Positions 7,992 to 16,567 of a DNA stretch of 64,000 nt are shown here, one piece after another. The position numbers and the translations under genes are program-made. The DNA comes from Paenibacillus solanacearum (GTDB lineage: Bacteria > Bacillota > Bacilli > Paenibacillales > NBRC-103111). Numbering within the stretch: position 1 is the first letter of the stretch; every line of letters starts with the position of its first letter. The DNA lies in contig NZ_CAJVAS010000023.1 of NCBI RefSeq assembly GCF_910593845.1, positions 34,538 through 98,537 of the forward strand, written 5' to 3'. The notes beneath the pieces were generated by a model that worked only from the letters and a program-made list of their open reading frames with translations, was not told the DNA's origin and did no database searches.

Positions 7992-9170
7992 TCAATCGAA
8001 CCGCAGCGCGTCGATCGGGCGCAGCTTCGACGCTTTGTCCGCCGGGTACAAGCCGAAAATGACGCCGACCAGCACCGAAAACATAAAGGCGTAGAAGCTG
8101 ATGTCCAGCGAAATCCGGGTCGCCTGCTGCGGGTTAAAATAGGGCAGCAGCAGCGAAATGGCGATGCCGACCGTTAGCCCGATCAGTCCGCCCAACCCGC
8201 TGATGACGGTCGACTCGACCAGAAATTGCAGCAAAATATTGATCCGCTTCGCACCGATCGACTTGCGGATGCCGATCTCCCGTGTGCGTTCGCTGACTGT
8301 AACGAGCATAATGTTCATGATGCCGATCCCTCCAACCAGAAGGGAGATGCAGGCTACGCTGACGAGCTGGTTGGTCAATGTGTTAGTGGCGGCCATGCCG
8401 GCCTTCAGCAGCTCGTCCTGGTTAATCAGCTTGAACCCCTCGTCCGACTTGAACGTGAAGGTCAAGTACTGCCGCATCGTTTCCTGAGCGCGATAAATGT
8501 CCTCGCGCGTCGGCGCTTCGATATAGGTCGTGCGGATTTGCCCCAGCTTGAACTGGCGCCTGGCCGCTTCGAGCGGAACGAGAATCGCCGAATCGATGGA
8601 GCTGCCGCTGATGTTCGAGCCTTTCGACTGCAGCGTGCCGATGACTGTGAAGACAACCCCGTCGATGTTGATGTCTTCCCCGGTCGGGTCGAGGTAGCCG
8701 AACAGCGTTCGCGCCACTTCGCTGCCGAGCACGGCCACATTGTTGCGAAAATCGTGGTCGGTATGGGACAGGAACCGCCCTTCGGCCAGCTTCGCTTTCA
8801 TGATCGCCTGATAGCGGTCGTTCGTGCCGATGAGCTGGAACTTCTCCTGCTTGCGGTCATATTTGACATTGGCATTCGCTTTGACCATCGTCGGAGCAAT
8901 CGTATCGAATTCGGGCAGCGTTTCGAATCGCATCAGCTCGTCGTAGTCGAGCTGGGTGGCCCGCCCGGTGCCAGTGACATTGACCACAAGCAGATTCGTT
9001 CCCAAGTTTTCGTACTGCTTCGCGATTTCCTCGGAGGTGCCCCGGCCGATGGAGACGAGCGTCACGACGGAGCTGACCCCGATAATGACGCCGAGCATGG
9101 TCAGCATCGTACGCATCGGGTTGGCTGTCACCGTTTTGAGCGCCATTGCGACCAGTTCGAACAGCCTCAT
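7992..9170 (-). CDS. MacB/YknZ-like ABC transporter permease
   Basis: The 392-residue protein has the MacB layout: one N-terminal membrane helix (TMLTMLGVIIGVSSVVTLV), a large extracytoplasmic MacB_PCD domain (about residues 45-240), then three helices of the FtsX domain at the C-terminus, with the typical SERTREIGIRKSIGAK loop. It overlaps the upstream ATPase gene by 4 bases (ATGA), so the two are translationally coupled. By family these permeases act as mechanotransmission units that drive export of peptides, lipids or toxins without moving substrate through the membrane themselves. The Bacillus counterpart YknXYZ protects against the SdpC toxin; the substrate here is unknown. Confidence 0.92.
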   Translation of the reverse strand: MRLFELVAMALKTVTANPMRTMLTMLGVIIGVSSVVTLVSIGRGTSEEIAKQYENLGTNLLVVNVTGTGRATQLDYDELMRFETLPEFDTIAPTMVKANANVKYDRKQEKFQLIGTNDRYQAIMKAKLAEGRFLSHTDHDFRNNVAVLGSEVARTLFGYLDPTGEDINIDGVVFTVIGTLQSKGSNISGSSIDSAILVPLEAARRQFKLGQIRTTYIEAPTREDIYRAQETMRQYLTFTFKSDEGFKLINQDELLKAGMAATNTLTNQLVSVACISLLVGGIGIMNIMLVTVSERTREIGIRKSIGAKRINILLQFLVESTVISGLGGLIGLTVGIAISLLLPYFNPQQATRISLDISFYAFMFSVLVGVIFGLYPADKASKLRPIDALRFD

Positions 9171-9898
9171 GACGTCGCCTCCTTCGGCGAGACGGAGGAC
9201 AAGTGCGGGGCCAGCCGCTCGTCGTTGACGATCTCGCCGTCCCTCAGCGTGACGACCCGCTTCGCGTGCGTAGCGATATGGCGGTCGTGGGTGATGAGCA
9301 CGATCGTATTGCCGGCTTCGTTCAGCTCGATCATCAGCTCGAGCACCTCCTGGCCGGTGCGGGAGTCGAGCGCGCCGGTCGGTTCGTCCGCCAGCAGAAG
9401 CGACGGCCCGATCGCCAGCGCACGTGCGATAGCGACGCGCTGCTGCTGTCCGCCGGACAGCTCGCTCGGCCGATGATGCCCCCGTTCGCCCATGCCGAGC
9501 TTGGCGAGCATCCGGTGGGCCCGCTCGCGCCGTTCCCGTTTCGGCAAGCCGGCGTAGATCATCGGCAGCTCGACGTTCTCGGCAGCCGTCAGGCGCGGCA
9601 GCAAATTAAACTGTTGAAAGATAAAGCCGATTTTCCGGTTTCTCATTTCGGCCAGCTGACTGTCTGACATTTTCTCCGTCTGAATGCCATCGAGCCTGTA
9701 GGAGCCGGAGGAGGGGATATCCAGAAGTCCGATCATGTTCATCAGCGTCGACTTGCCCGATCCGCTCGGCCCGATAATGGCGACGAAATCGCTCGTCGCT
9801 ACGTTCATAGAGATGCTCTTTAAGATCGTAAGCGGCTCTGCGCCCCGGTAATATACTTTGGTAATGGCTGATAGCTCGATGATATTCATGTCCGTCAC
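9167..9898 (-). CDS. MacB/LolD-type ABC transporter ATP-binding protein
   Basis: The protein has 243 residues with Walker A GPSGSGKST, Q-loop region FIFQQFNLLPRL, signature LSGGQQQRVAIARAL, Walker B LLLADEPTGALD and the H-loop ITHD. This is the LolD/MacB/FtsE class that pairs with FtsX-type permeases. It lies 22 bases downstream of the adaptor gene and overlaps the permease gene by 4 bases. It energises the exporter from the cytoplasmic side. Confidence 0.95.
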   Translation of the reverse strand: MTDMNIIELSAITKVYYRGAEPLTILKSISMNVATSDFVAIIGPSGSGKSTLMNMIGLLDIPSSGSYRLDGIQTEKMSDSQLAEMRNRKIGFIFQQFNLLPRLTAAENVELPMIYAGLPKRERRERAHRMLAKLGMGERGHHRPSELSGGQQQRVAIARALAIGPSLLLADEPTGALDSRTGQEVLELMIELNEAGNTIVLITHDRHIATHAKRVVTLRDGEIVNDERLAPHLSSVSPKEATS

Positions 9899-9920
9899 CG
9901 TCCCTGCTGTTCATTAAAGC

Positions 9921-11609
9921 TTATTTTTTGGGCGCTGCCGGCGCCTTCGCTCCGTTGTTCCCGCCGCCACCGCCACTTGCGGCACCTGTGCCGCCGGCTG
10001 CCGGAGCTGCGTCGGTCGGCTGGAACTGCTGGCGCAGCCGCGCGTTTTCCTGAGGCGTTCCTTCCGCGAGCTTCTGTATCGTAGGGATAATGACCCGATC
10101 GTTTTCGCTTAGTCCTTCTACGATTTCTACATCGGTTTTGCTGCGAATGCCGATTTTCACCTCATGCATCGGATTGACAGTACCGTCCGGCTGCACCAGC
10201 GTCACATACCGTTTGCCCTGCTTTTGCTGAACGGACTCGACAGGCAGCAGCAGCGTGTTTTTCTTTTCCTTGACGAGAATTTCGCCGGTGGCCGTCATTC
10301 CGTATTTCAAATCCCGCGTATTTTTCACTGCCAGCGCCACGTCAAAGAACGTTACGCCATTCACGGTGTTGCCGACCGACGACACCTGGTTCACCTCGGC
10401 CTGAAACACCCGGTCCGGCATCGAGTCGACCCGCACGTCGGCCTTCAGTCCCGCCTTTACGCTCGGCAGGTCGAGCTCGTCGACCTGGATCGGCAGCTGC
10501 ATGTTGTCCAGACTCGCGATACCGCCGAACTGCGTATTCGTCGTGACTTTCGAACCGACGGTGATGCTGTTGAGGATATTCGTCTTCTTATTGACGAAAT
10601 CGGTCGAGAACACGCCGTCGAACGGCGCTTTGACCTTGAGCGAATCTACTTTCTCCTTCAGATCGGATACGGTGATGCGCTGCTGATCGACAGCCGTCTG
10701 CTTGTTCGCGACGTCATCGCCGATCGTATCGTTAACGATCGTGCTAATGATATCGCCGCTTTGCACGATCATGCCCGATTTATATGGAAGCGTTCCGATG
10801 CTGCCGGCAACGTTGGCCAGCACGGTCACGACCGAGCGGTACTGCAATACCGCCTGATCGGTCGATTTGACGATGCGTTCCCCGATCCGCACCTCGCCCT
10901 TCGCCTTCATGCCGGCATCCATCGTACTGTCGTTGGGCACGATGACCTCGACGTCGATAATTTTGCCTCCTTTGGCGTCGGCCCTCGGCTGGCGACCGAT
11001 GCTTTGGATGCGCCCGGTCTTGGTCAGCATGAAGCCGTCCAGGTATAGATCGACTGAATCGCCGACTGCAAACTGAACGGCATCTTCAAGCGGGAACGGC
11101 ACATTGACGGTAAGCGTATTCAAGTCGGAGATCGTCGCCAGCTTGGTCGTCTTGGTAACCGTCGTCCCGACGTCGATGTTGTTCACATACACCAGCTTGC
11201 CGCCGATCGGCGCTTTCGTCTGCAGCGAGTTCATCTGCTGCTTCAGATCGTTCAATTCCTTGTTGAGCTGGTTCAGCGTCACCTGCGCTTTCTGGTAATT
11301 CGTATCCAGCGTTGGGCTGGATACCTCGAACAGCAGCTCGCCTTGCTTGACGTTCTTGATGCGGCTCAGCCGAATCGATTTGATCGTCCCGTCCGAAGGC
11401 GCGATGATCGTCTGCATGTCTTTGGGCTCGAGCTGCGACGTTCCGGATATCGTAAACCGGATGTCTCCGCGCCGTACTTCCGCGGTCATCTCCTGCTTCT
11501 CCAACTTGCCCGCATGCGGCGTTCGCGATATATACGCGTATGCCGAACCGCCGGCGACGATGAGCGCGAGCAGGGCGATGGCGGATTTCTTTTTGGCGGC
11601 TGAGTTCAT
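9921..11609 (-). CDS. MacA/HlyD-type adaptor with two tandem lipoyl-hairpin units
   Basis: The protein has 562 residues, clearly longer than the 370-400 usual for MacA or YknX. An N-terminal signal anchor (SAIALLALIVAGGSAYAYI) is followed by one lipoyl plus alpha-hairpin unit (about 60-170, with a helical stretch TLNQLNKELNDLKQQMNSLQ) and a second similar unit (about 265-390, with VDQQRITVSDLKEKVDSLKV). Beta-barrel and membrane-proximal domains follow, and the end is Gly/Ala/Pro-rich (AASGGGGGNNGAKAPAAPKK). It is the first gene of a four-gene leftward operon: adaptor, ATPase, permease, secreted protein. By family it bridges the permease to the cell wall or substrate. The doubled core is unusual; a single-unit prediction would leave about 150 residues unexplained. 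Confidence 0.85.
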   Translation of the reverse strand: MNSAAKKKSAIALLALIVAGGSAYAYISRTPHAGKLEKQEMTAEVRRGDIRFTISGTSQLEPKDMQTIIAPSDGTIKSIRLSRIKNVKQGELLFEVSSPTLDTNYQKAQVTLNQLNKELNDLKQQMNSLQTKAPIGGKLVYVNNIDVGTTVTKTTKLATISDLNTLTVNVPFPLEDAVQFAVGDSVDLYLDGFMLTKTGRIQSIGRQPRADAKGGKIIDVEVIVPNDSTMDAGMKAKGEVRIGERIVKSTDQAVLQYRSVVTVLANVAGSIGTLPYKSGMIVQSGDIISTIVNDTIGDDVANKQTAVDQQRITVSDLKEKVDSLKVKAPFDGVFSTDFVNKKTNILNSITVGSKVTTNTQFGGIASLDNMQLPIQVDELDLPSVKAGLKADVRVDSMPDRVFQAEVNQVSSVGNTVNGVTFFDVALAVKNTRDLKYGMTATGEILVKEKKNTLLLPVESVQQKQGKRYVTLVQPDGTVNPMHEVKIGIRSKTDVEIVEGLSENDRVIIPTIQKLAEGTPQENARLRQQFQPTDAAPAAGGTGAASGGGGGNNGAKAPAAPKK

Positions 11610-11955
11610 TCGAAATTCCTCCTGTATATGGTAGCCGTACTACTGGTGTATGCGCTTACTTTTCGTTCCATTCATAAGGAAGCGCATCGTTTTATGCATG
11701 GATTTTACAATAGATTACCATAAAAATATGACGAAAATAATAAAGTTTATGTCATATTTTCCAGGAAAGGAAATGAGAGAAGAGATTCGATGGCATGGAA
11801 GGAAATCGTTATAAAACGCAAAAGCGACGACGCGGAGGACTGCAAATGAAACGAATGATTTTGGATCATGGAGAGATACAATTCAGATTTTTGAAATAAT
11901 AATTGCTTTTAAACGTAATTATAATTACTATATAAAGTAAATATGGAGGTGGGTA
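11610..11955. other. Divergent intergenic region, AT-rich
   Basis: 346 bases between the leftward adaptor operon and the rightward HTH-F1beta gene. It is much more AT-rich than the flanking genes and must hold both promoters. Seen in it: the palindrome at 11915-11928 and a 17-codon ORF at 11846-11899 with GGAGG upstream, which I do not accept as a gene. Confidence 0.7.
11915..11928. promoter_or_regulatory. Perfect 14-bp AT-rich palindrome, candidate operator
   Basis: GTAATTATAATTAC is its own reverse complement and contains a TATAAT. It ends 27 bases before the start of an HTH-containing protein and 17 bases before its ribosome binding site, where a repressor would block the promoter. Autoregulation by the HTH-F1beta protein is inference. 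Confidence 0.55.
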
Positions 11956-13029
11956 ATGATGGATGACCTACAGCTTAACGTATCTTTGCTTCGCCGGCGC
12001 GTACCGAATCTGACAGCCGCGGCGCGCGCAGTCGGTTTGCGTCCGGCAACCGTCTCGAATCTGTGCACGGGCAAGACGCCGATAGGGAATGCCGAAGTCA
12101 AGACGCTGGTCACTCTCGCTTCGCTGGCGGGATGCAGCGTCGATGAGCTGCTGATTCGCGGAGGCGGCATGGCGATGATCGAGACCGGCATTAAAGTGAT
12201 CGACCTGCTCGCTCCCCTCGTCAGAGGCGGCACGATCGGTCTTGCGGGCCGACGCGGCAGCGGTCAGCTGGTGATGATGGCCGAGCTTTGCCGCCGCATG
12301 AAGCGCCGCGGGTATGAGACCGTCTTTTGGAAGCCGGAAGGGGAGGTTAGCGGCATCGGTAATGTGGAGAAGTCGGCTGATGCGGTATTTGCCGGGCCGG
12401 ATGAGGTGGCGGAGCATATCGTCTCCATCCGCAGCGACCGGGACGTATTCCTGTTTGCCGACCGGACAGTTGTCTTGTCGGGGGAGCTGTTCGCCTTGCG
12501 GCAGCGGTTGGAGGACGCAGCGGGGAGGCCGGTCACGACGGCGCTGGTCGACATTCTTTTTGAAGCGGTTGATGAAGAAGTGCCGTATGGGCCGCTTGAT
12601 ACGTCCTTGCGCTTCGACGTCGATCTGTCCTCCCGAGCGTTGTTTCCGGCCGTTGACCCGGTGTTCTCCATCTCTACCATGCTGGAAGGCGCTTTATTGG
12701 AAGCGACGCACTTGACGCTGCAGCAGCGGGCACGCAAGCTGCTTCGGCGTTACCGAGAACTGCGGGCGGTCGTAGGCGCCAAAGGATTCGAAGTGTTGAC
12801 GGAACCGGACGCGGCTGCTTACAAGCGGGGAGAACGGCTGGAAGCTTATTTTTCGCAGCCGTTTTATGCGACGGAGGTATTTACGAACAAGCCGGGAGAA
12901 TGGGTGGCGCTGCAGGACACGCTCGATGACGTTCGGCGCATTTTGGACGGTGCGTCCGATCATATGGAGGTCCGGAGGCTCTACTTCTCGGGAAGATTGG
13001 CGCTGGAAGACGCGCAGGGCGAACAATAA
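11956..13029 (+). CDS. HTH domain fused to a degenerate F1-ATPase beta-subunit-like domain
   Basis: A 357-residue protein. Residues 6-68 form an XRE-like HTH (NLTAAARAVGLRPATVSNLC, ending GCSVDELLIR). From residue 76 it follows the F1/rotary ATPase beta subunit: ETGIKVIDLLAPLVRGGTIGLAG, then a P-loop position reading GRRGSGQL (98-105), where family members have GGAGVGKT. Lys and Thr are replaced by Gln and Leu. The Walker B position is kept as VFLFAD (164-169), then LFPAVDPVFSIS (229-240), RARKLLRRYRELRAVVG (258-274), a DELSEED-like stretch VLTEPD and the adenine-pocket stretch YFSQPFYATEVFT (298-310). The N-terminal beta-barrel and the GERxREGND region with the catalytic Glu are missing. It is therefore probably a nucleotide-sensing or purely structural regulator, not an ATP synthase part. 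SD GGAGGT precedes ATG 11956/11959. A methyltransferase gene follows by 26 bases. Confidence 0.85.
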   Translation: MMDDLQLNVSLLRRRVPNLTAAARAVGLRPATVSNLCTGKTPIGNAEVKTLVTLASLAGCSVDELLIRGGGMAMIETGIKVIDLLAPLVRGGTIGLAGRRGSGQLVMMAELCRRMKRRGYETVFWKPEGEVSGIGNVEKSADAVFAGPDEVAEHIVSIRSDRDVFLFADRTVVLSGELFALRQRLEDAAGRPVTTALVDILFEAVDEEVPYGPLDTSLRFDVDLSSRALFPAVDPVFSISTMLEGALLEATHLTLQQRARKLLRRYRELRAVVGAKGFEVLTEPDAAAYKRGERLEAYFSQPFYATEVFTNKPGEWVALQDTLDDVRRILDGASDHMEVRRLYFSGRLALEDAQGEQ

Positions 13030-13055
13030 ATCGAGGGTCAGGAGGAGGGGCACCG

Positions 13056-13874
13056 ATGACTTCATCATTCTCTAATCGAATGCAGCACACGGACTGGATT
13101 GAGCCTCACAGCCGGGCATGGTACGAGCAGCTTGCCGGTGAGTACGGGGAGTACGCCTATCCGTGGAAATCCGAATTTGACGAGCCAACCGCCGAAACGA
13201 TGTTCGGGCAACGGCTGGAGGCGAGGATCGGGGAGCATACCCGGCTGCTCGACGTCGGTTGCGGTCATGGGGACTTTCTACACCGGTGGGCCGGTCATGC
13301 GATGGAAGCGGTAGGAATCGATGTCGTCGAACCGTTCATCGCTACGGCGAACCGCCGTAGACTGCAGCCTTCGCACCGGTTTTTGACCGTTGACGTCAAT
13401 GAGGGGCTGCCATTCGAGGACGGTTATTTTGACATGGTCAGTTCGAAAAAGGGCCCTTGGCTCTATCGCAAAAGCGGCGGGGAAGGCCGCAGAGTGATCA
13501 AGCCGGGAGGGACGGTGCTGCATTTGATGCACGGAGGCACGGATGGCGGGTTGCGGGCGCTGTTCCCCGACTTGTATACACCGGTGCCGCCGTTCGATAA
13601 ACAAAGGTCCTTGCAGCATGTGGCGAAGCAGCTGGAGCTTGCGGAGAGCGGCTTGACGGATATGGAGATCGAGGTTGTCGAAGAGGTGGAATATTTATCC
13701 AGACCGATCGATGTGCTGATCAAAAAGTACTTTGGTCAAAGCCGCGCTTTGCGGGAGCAGGTATGGCGGGAGCGTCTGGCCGGTGTGGAAGAGGTGTTTC
13801 ATAAGCATGCGACGGCCCGGGGGCTTCAAGTGACGAATGTGTACTATATTGTGACCGGCAGGGTTCCCTTCTAA
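13056..13874 (+). CDS. Class I SAM-dependent methyltransferase
   Basis: The protein has 272 residues. Motif I is LLDVGCGHGDF near residue 64-74, followed by the acidic end of strand 2 (VGIDVVEPF), motif II region LPFEDGYFDMV and post-motif VIKPGGTVLHL. It starts 26 bases after the HTH-F1beta gene with AGGAGG upstream, and the pair ends in a shared strong terminator, so they form a two-gene operon. The SSKKGPW segment after motif II and the C-terminal 100 residues do not point to a known substrate. It may modify a small molecule, protein or RNA linked to the regulator; that is inference. Confidence 0.85.
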   Translation: MTSSFSNRMQHTDWIEPHSRAWYEQLAGEYGEYAYPWKSEFDEPTAETMFGQRLEARIGEHTRLLDVGCGHGDFLHRWAGHAMEAVGIDVVEPFIATANRRRLQPSHRFLTVDVNEGLPFEDGYFDMVSSKKGPWLYRKSGGEGRRVIKPGGTVLHLMHGGTDGGLRALFPDLYTPVPPFDKQRSLQHVAKQLELAESGLTDMEIEVVEEVEYLSRPIDVLIKKYFGQSRALREQVWRERLAGVEEVFHKHATARGLQVTNVYYIVTGRVPF

Positions 13875-13997
13875 AGAGGGATATGGCGAGAGCTGCGGGC
13901 GGATGAAGGCCGTCGGGATGGACTCAATAAGCGAAGGCTTGAACTTGGATCCGGTACTTCTCGTTCCGGCTGCCATTGCCCTCATTCAGGAAAAGAA

Positions 13998-14042
13998 AAA
14001 GCGCCCTGAAACAAAATCACGAGGATTTTGCAGGGCGCTTTA
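13998..14042. terminator. Bidirectional terminator
   Basis: Outer stem AAGCGCCCTG (13999-14008) with CAGGGCGCTT (14031-14040), inner stem AAAATC/GATTTT, A-rich on the left and T-rich on the right. It separates the methyltransferase gene from the convergent patB-like gene. Confidence 0.85.
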
Positions 14043-14045
14043 TTG

Positions 14046-15236
14046 TTACTTCACCGCATACGCGGCGGCTGCTTTGCAGAACCGCTCCACTGCTTCCTGG
14101 AGCAGTGAGCGCGGGCAGGCGAGGTTGATGCGCAGGTAGCCTTCGGCTTCCGTACCGAACACGGAGCCTTCGCTGAAGGCAACCCTTGCTTCCTCGAACA
14201 TGAGCTTCTTCAAGCCTTTCACGTCGAGTCCGAGCTTGCGGCAATCGAGCCAGAGCAAGTACGTGCCGTCGGGTCGCATCACTTCGACCTGCGGCAAATG
14301 CTCAGCCAAGTAGCCGATCGCGTACTCTACGTTGCCGTTAATATAATGCATCAGCTCATCGAGCCATTCGTCGCCTTCGTTGTACGCGGCTTGTACCGCA
14401 TCCGGCACGAAAAAGTTCGTCATATGGAGACTGAGCGTCTTGATGCGCATATCGAATTTTCGTTTGATCTCGGGATTCGACGCCACAATGAAGGACGATT
14501 GGATACCGGGCAAATTGAACGTCTTGGTTGGCGCCAGGCAAGTAAGCGTAATATTCGCCAGCTCCTCGGACAGCGATGCGAACGGCACGTGCGTGTGCCC
14601 GGGCAGCGCCAAATCGCAGTGAATTTCGTCGGAGATGACGGTAACGCCGTAACGCAGGCACAGCTCCCCGAGACGCAGCAGCTCCTCGCGATCCCAGATG
14701 CGGCCGCCCGGATTGTGCGGGCTGCAGAGCAGCAGCAGCTTCGCTCCTCCGCGCATCAGCTCTTCCAGATGCGCGTAATCCATCTCGTACCTGCCGTCGC
14801 GCAGGATGAGCGGATTTTTAGCCACTTGCCGGCCGTTCATGCGAATGACGTCGTAGAACGGATAATAGACCGGCGATTGCAGGATGACCTGGCTCCCCGG
14901 CTCGCTGTACAGCTCGACGGCCAGACTGAGCGAAGTGACGATCCCGGGGGAATCGGTGATCCATTCCGGCCGAAGCGTCCAGCCGTGGCGGCGCTCGAAC
15001 CAGCGGATGATCGCCTCCACATAGGAGTCGCTCTTGATGCTGTACCCGTAGATCCCCTGCTCGGCGCGGCGAACGAGCGCTTCCTTGACAGCGGGAGGGC
15101 TTTCAAAATCCATATCCGCCACCCACAGCGGCGTAATATCTTCGCGTCCGAACAGCTTGACGGACTGGTCCCATTTATACGAATGGGTGTTGCGGCGGTC
15201 GATGATGCGGTCAAAATGATACTTCAAGCAGCTCAC
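14046..15236 (-). CDS. patB: PatB/MalY-type PLP-dependent aminotransferase / C-S lyase
   Basis: A fold-type I PLP enzyme of 396 residues, the normal length for the MalY/PatB group. The start IIDRRNTHSYKWD and VADMDFESPP are typical of this branch. The PLP lysine lies in APTKTFNLPG (K238), with SPHNPGGR (N175) and ISDEIHCDL (D203) forming the cofactor pocket. The family splits cystathionine or cysteine into ammonia, pyruvate and a thiol, or works as an aminotransferase. The gene stands alone, leftward, with a terminator after it. The exact substrate is not readable from the sequence. Confidence 0.88.
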   Translation of the reverse strand: MSCLKYHFDRIIDRRNTHSYKWDQSVKLFGREDITPLWVADMDFESPPAVKEALVRRAEQGIYGYSIKSDSYVEAIIRWFERRHGWTLRPEWITDSPGIVTSLSLAVELYSEPGSQVILQSPVYYPFYDVIRMNGRQVAKNPLILRDGRYEMDYAHLEELMRGGAKLLLLCSPHNPGGRIWDREELLRLGELCLRYGVTVISDEIHCDLALPGHTHVPFASLSEELANITLTCLAPTKTFNLPGIQSSFIVASNPEIKRKFDMRIKTLSLHMTNFFVPDAVQAAYNEGDEWLDELMHYINGNVEYAIGYLAEHLPQVEVMRPDGTYLLWLDCRKLGLDVKGLKKLMFEEARVAFSEGSVFGTEAEGYLRINLACPRSLLQEAVERFCKAAAAYAVK

Positions 15237-15316
15237 CTCATTTTACATAACGGTTTTATACCTATCTTGATATTGTACCATGTTTTGCGGGGAAACCGTT
15301 ACTTCCTGCGCTAGGA

Positions 15317-15344
15317 TTGTGTAATTGCCGCGAAGGGGTATACT
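15317..15344 (+). promoter_or_regulatory. Probable SigA promoter for the lactonase gene
   Basis: TTGTGT (15317-15322), 16-bp spacer, TATACT (15339-15344), about 45 bases before the chosen GTG start. Confidence 0.5.
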
Positions 15345-15389
15345 GGAAACGAAGGTATGACGCATTTACCAGAAAAAGGAGTTGATCCT

Positions 15390-16460
15390 GTGCCGCAGCA
15401 TCAGTCAGGCGAATATCAGGTATATATCGGAAGCTACGCTCCGGAAACAGCCGCGGGCATTTATCAGTTTGCCCTTCGGCGCGAGAGCGGGGAGCTTCAG
15501 CGGAAGCGGGAGCTGACGGGGGTCGAGAATCCGTCCTTCCTGGAGGTGAACCCGGAGGAGACCCGGCTGTACGCAGTCAGCGAGACCGGGCAGGGAAAGG
15601 TAGTCGGCATCGCGATCGAACCAAGCGATGGGCTGCGCATCCTGGACGGGCAGCCTACGCTGGGCGGCGCACCCTGCCATTTGCGGCTGTGCGGCGATGA
15701 CCGTCTGCTTGTCGTGGCGAACTACAATGGCGGCAATATCGTGCTGTACCCGATCGAAGCGGACGGGGGCATCGGGCCGCTGGCATGCGAAATCAAGCAT
15801 ACGGGAAGCAGCGTTAACCCGGAGCGGCAGGAGCGGCCGCACCCGCATTCCGTGTTCCCAGATCCGTCCGGGCACTTTGTGCTGGTTCCCGATCTGGGGA
15901 CGGACCAGATTATGGTGTACCGGCTTGACCGGGCGGCGCGCAAGCTGTCACTTCACCGCGAGGTGGCGGCAAGGTCCGGCTCCGGTCCGAGGCATTTGGC
16001 GTTTCATCCGGCCGGAGACGCGCTGTACGTCATTCACGAGCTCGATTCGACCGTCACCTCGTATACGTACGATGCGGCGAGCGGCGAATTGAAGGAGCAG
16101 GACACCTGCTCGACGCTCCCGGCCGATTACAACGGCTGGAATGGCTGCGCCGAAATCAAGGTGTCGCCATGCGGTCGTTATTTGTACGCGTCCAATCGCG
16201 GGCATGACAGCATTGCCGTATTCGCGATTGCCGAGGACCGCGTCTTACTGACGGCAACCCAGCATGTATCCAGCGGAGGAAAGACACCGCGCAATTTTGC
16301 GCTGACGCCCGACGGCGCTTACTTGATCGCCGCTAATCAGGATTCGGACACGATTGTGACGTTCGCGGTAGATCCGGATACGGGCAAACTGACGGAGACC
16401 GCGAGGGAAACCGGCGTGCCCAAGCCGGTATGCATCCGGGTCGCCGCGCAGGAAAAGTAA
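15390..16460 (+). CDS. pgl: 6-phosphogluconolactonase, seven-bladed propeller type
   Basis: The protein is about 356 residues with the beta-propeller pattern of the YbhE/YkgB lactonases: YQVYIGSYAPETAAGIYQF at the start, RPHPHSVFPDPSG and GSGPRHLAFHPAGDALYVIHEL in the middle, GKTPRNFALTPDGAYLIAANQ towards the end. The enzyme hydrolyses 6-phosphogluconolactone in the pentose phosphate pathway. The open frame extends to 15357, but AAAAAGGAG (ending 15381) sits 8 bases before GTG 15390, which also begins where homologues begin. Transcribed alone from a nearby promoter. Confidence 0.87.
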   Translation: MPQHQSGEYQVYIGSYAPETAAGIYQFALRRESGELQRKRELTGVENPSFLEVNPEETRLYAVSETGQGKVVGIAIEPSDGLRILDGQPTLGGAPCHLRLCGDDRLLVVANYNGGNIVLYPIEADGGIGPLACEIKHTGSSVNPERQERPHPHSVFPDPSGHFVLVPDLGTDQIMVYRLDRAARKLSLHREVAARSGSGPRHLAFHPAGDALYVIHELDSTVTSYTYDAASGELKEQDTCSTLPADYNGWNGCAEIKVSPCGRYLYASNRGHDSIAVFAIAEDRVLLTATQHVSSGGKTPRNFALTPDGAYLIAANQDSDTIVTFAVDPDTGKLTETARETGVPKPVCIRVAAQEK

Positions 16461-16567
16461 TTTTCGGCCAGCGTGACAGTGGTCCATGCTAGCTGGTCCG
16501 GCGCACATATACTGAATGGGAGCGGAGGGACGGGGCGCTGCTTAGTTCAGTACGGGGAGTGAATCGG

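Noticed and set aside
8226..9476. 416-codon plus-strand frame opposite the ABC permease and ATPase genes
   Set aside because: Antisense shadow; the leftward genes have all family motifs.
11846..11899. 17-codon ORF with GGAGG upstream, between the export operon and the HTH-F1beta gene
   Set aside because: Too short to support without conservation, and no own promoter or terminator is clear.
13903..14139. 78-codon frame after the methyltransferase gene
   Set aside because: Runs through the terminator hairpin and into the 3' end of the convergent patB-like gene.
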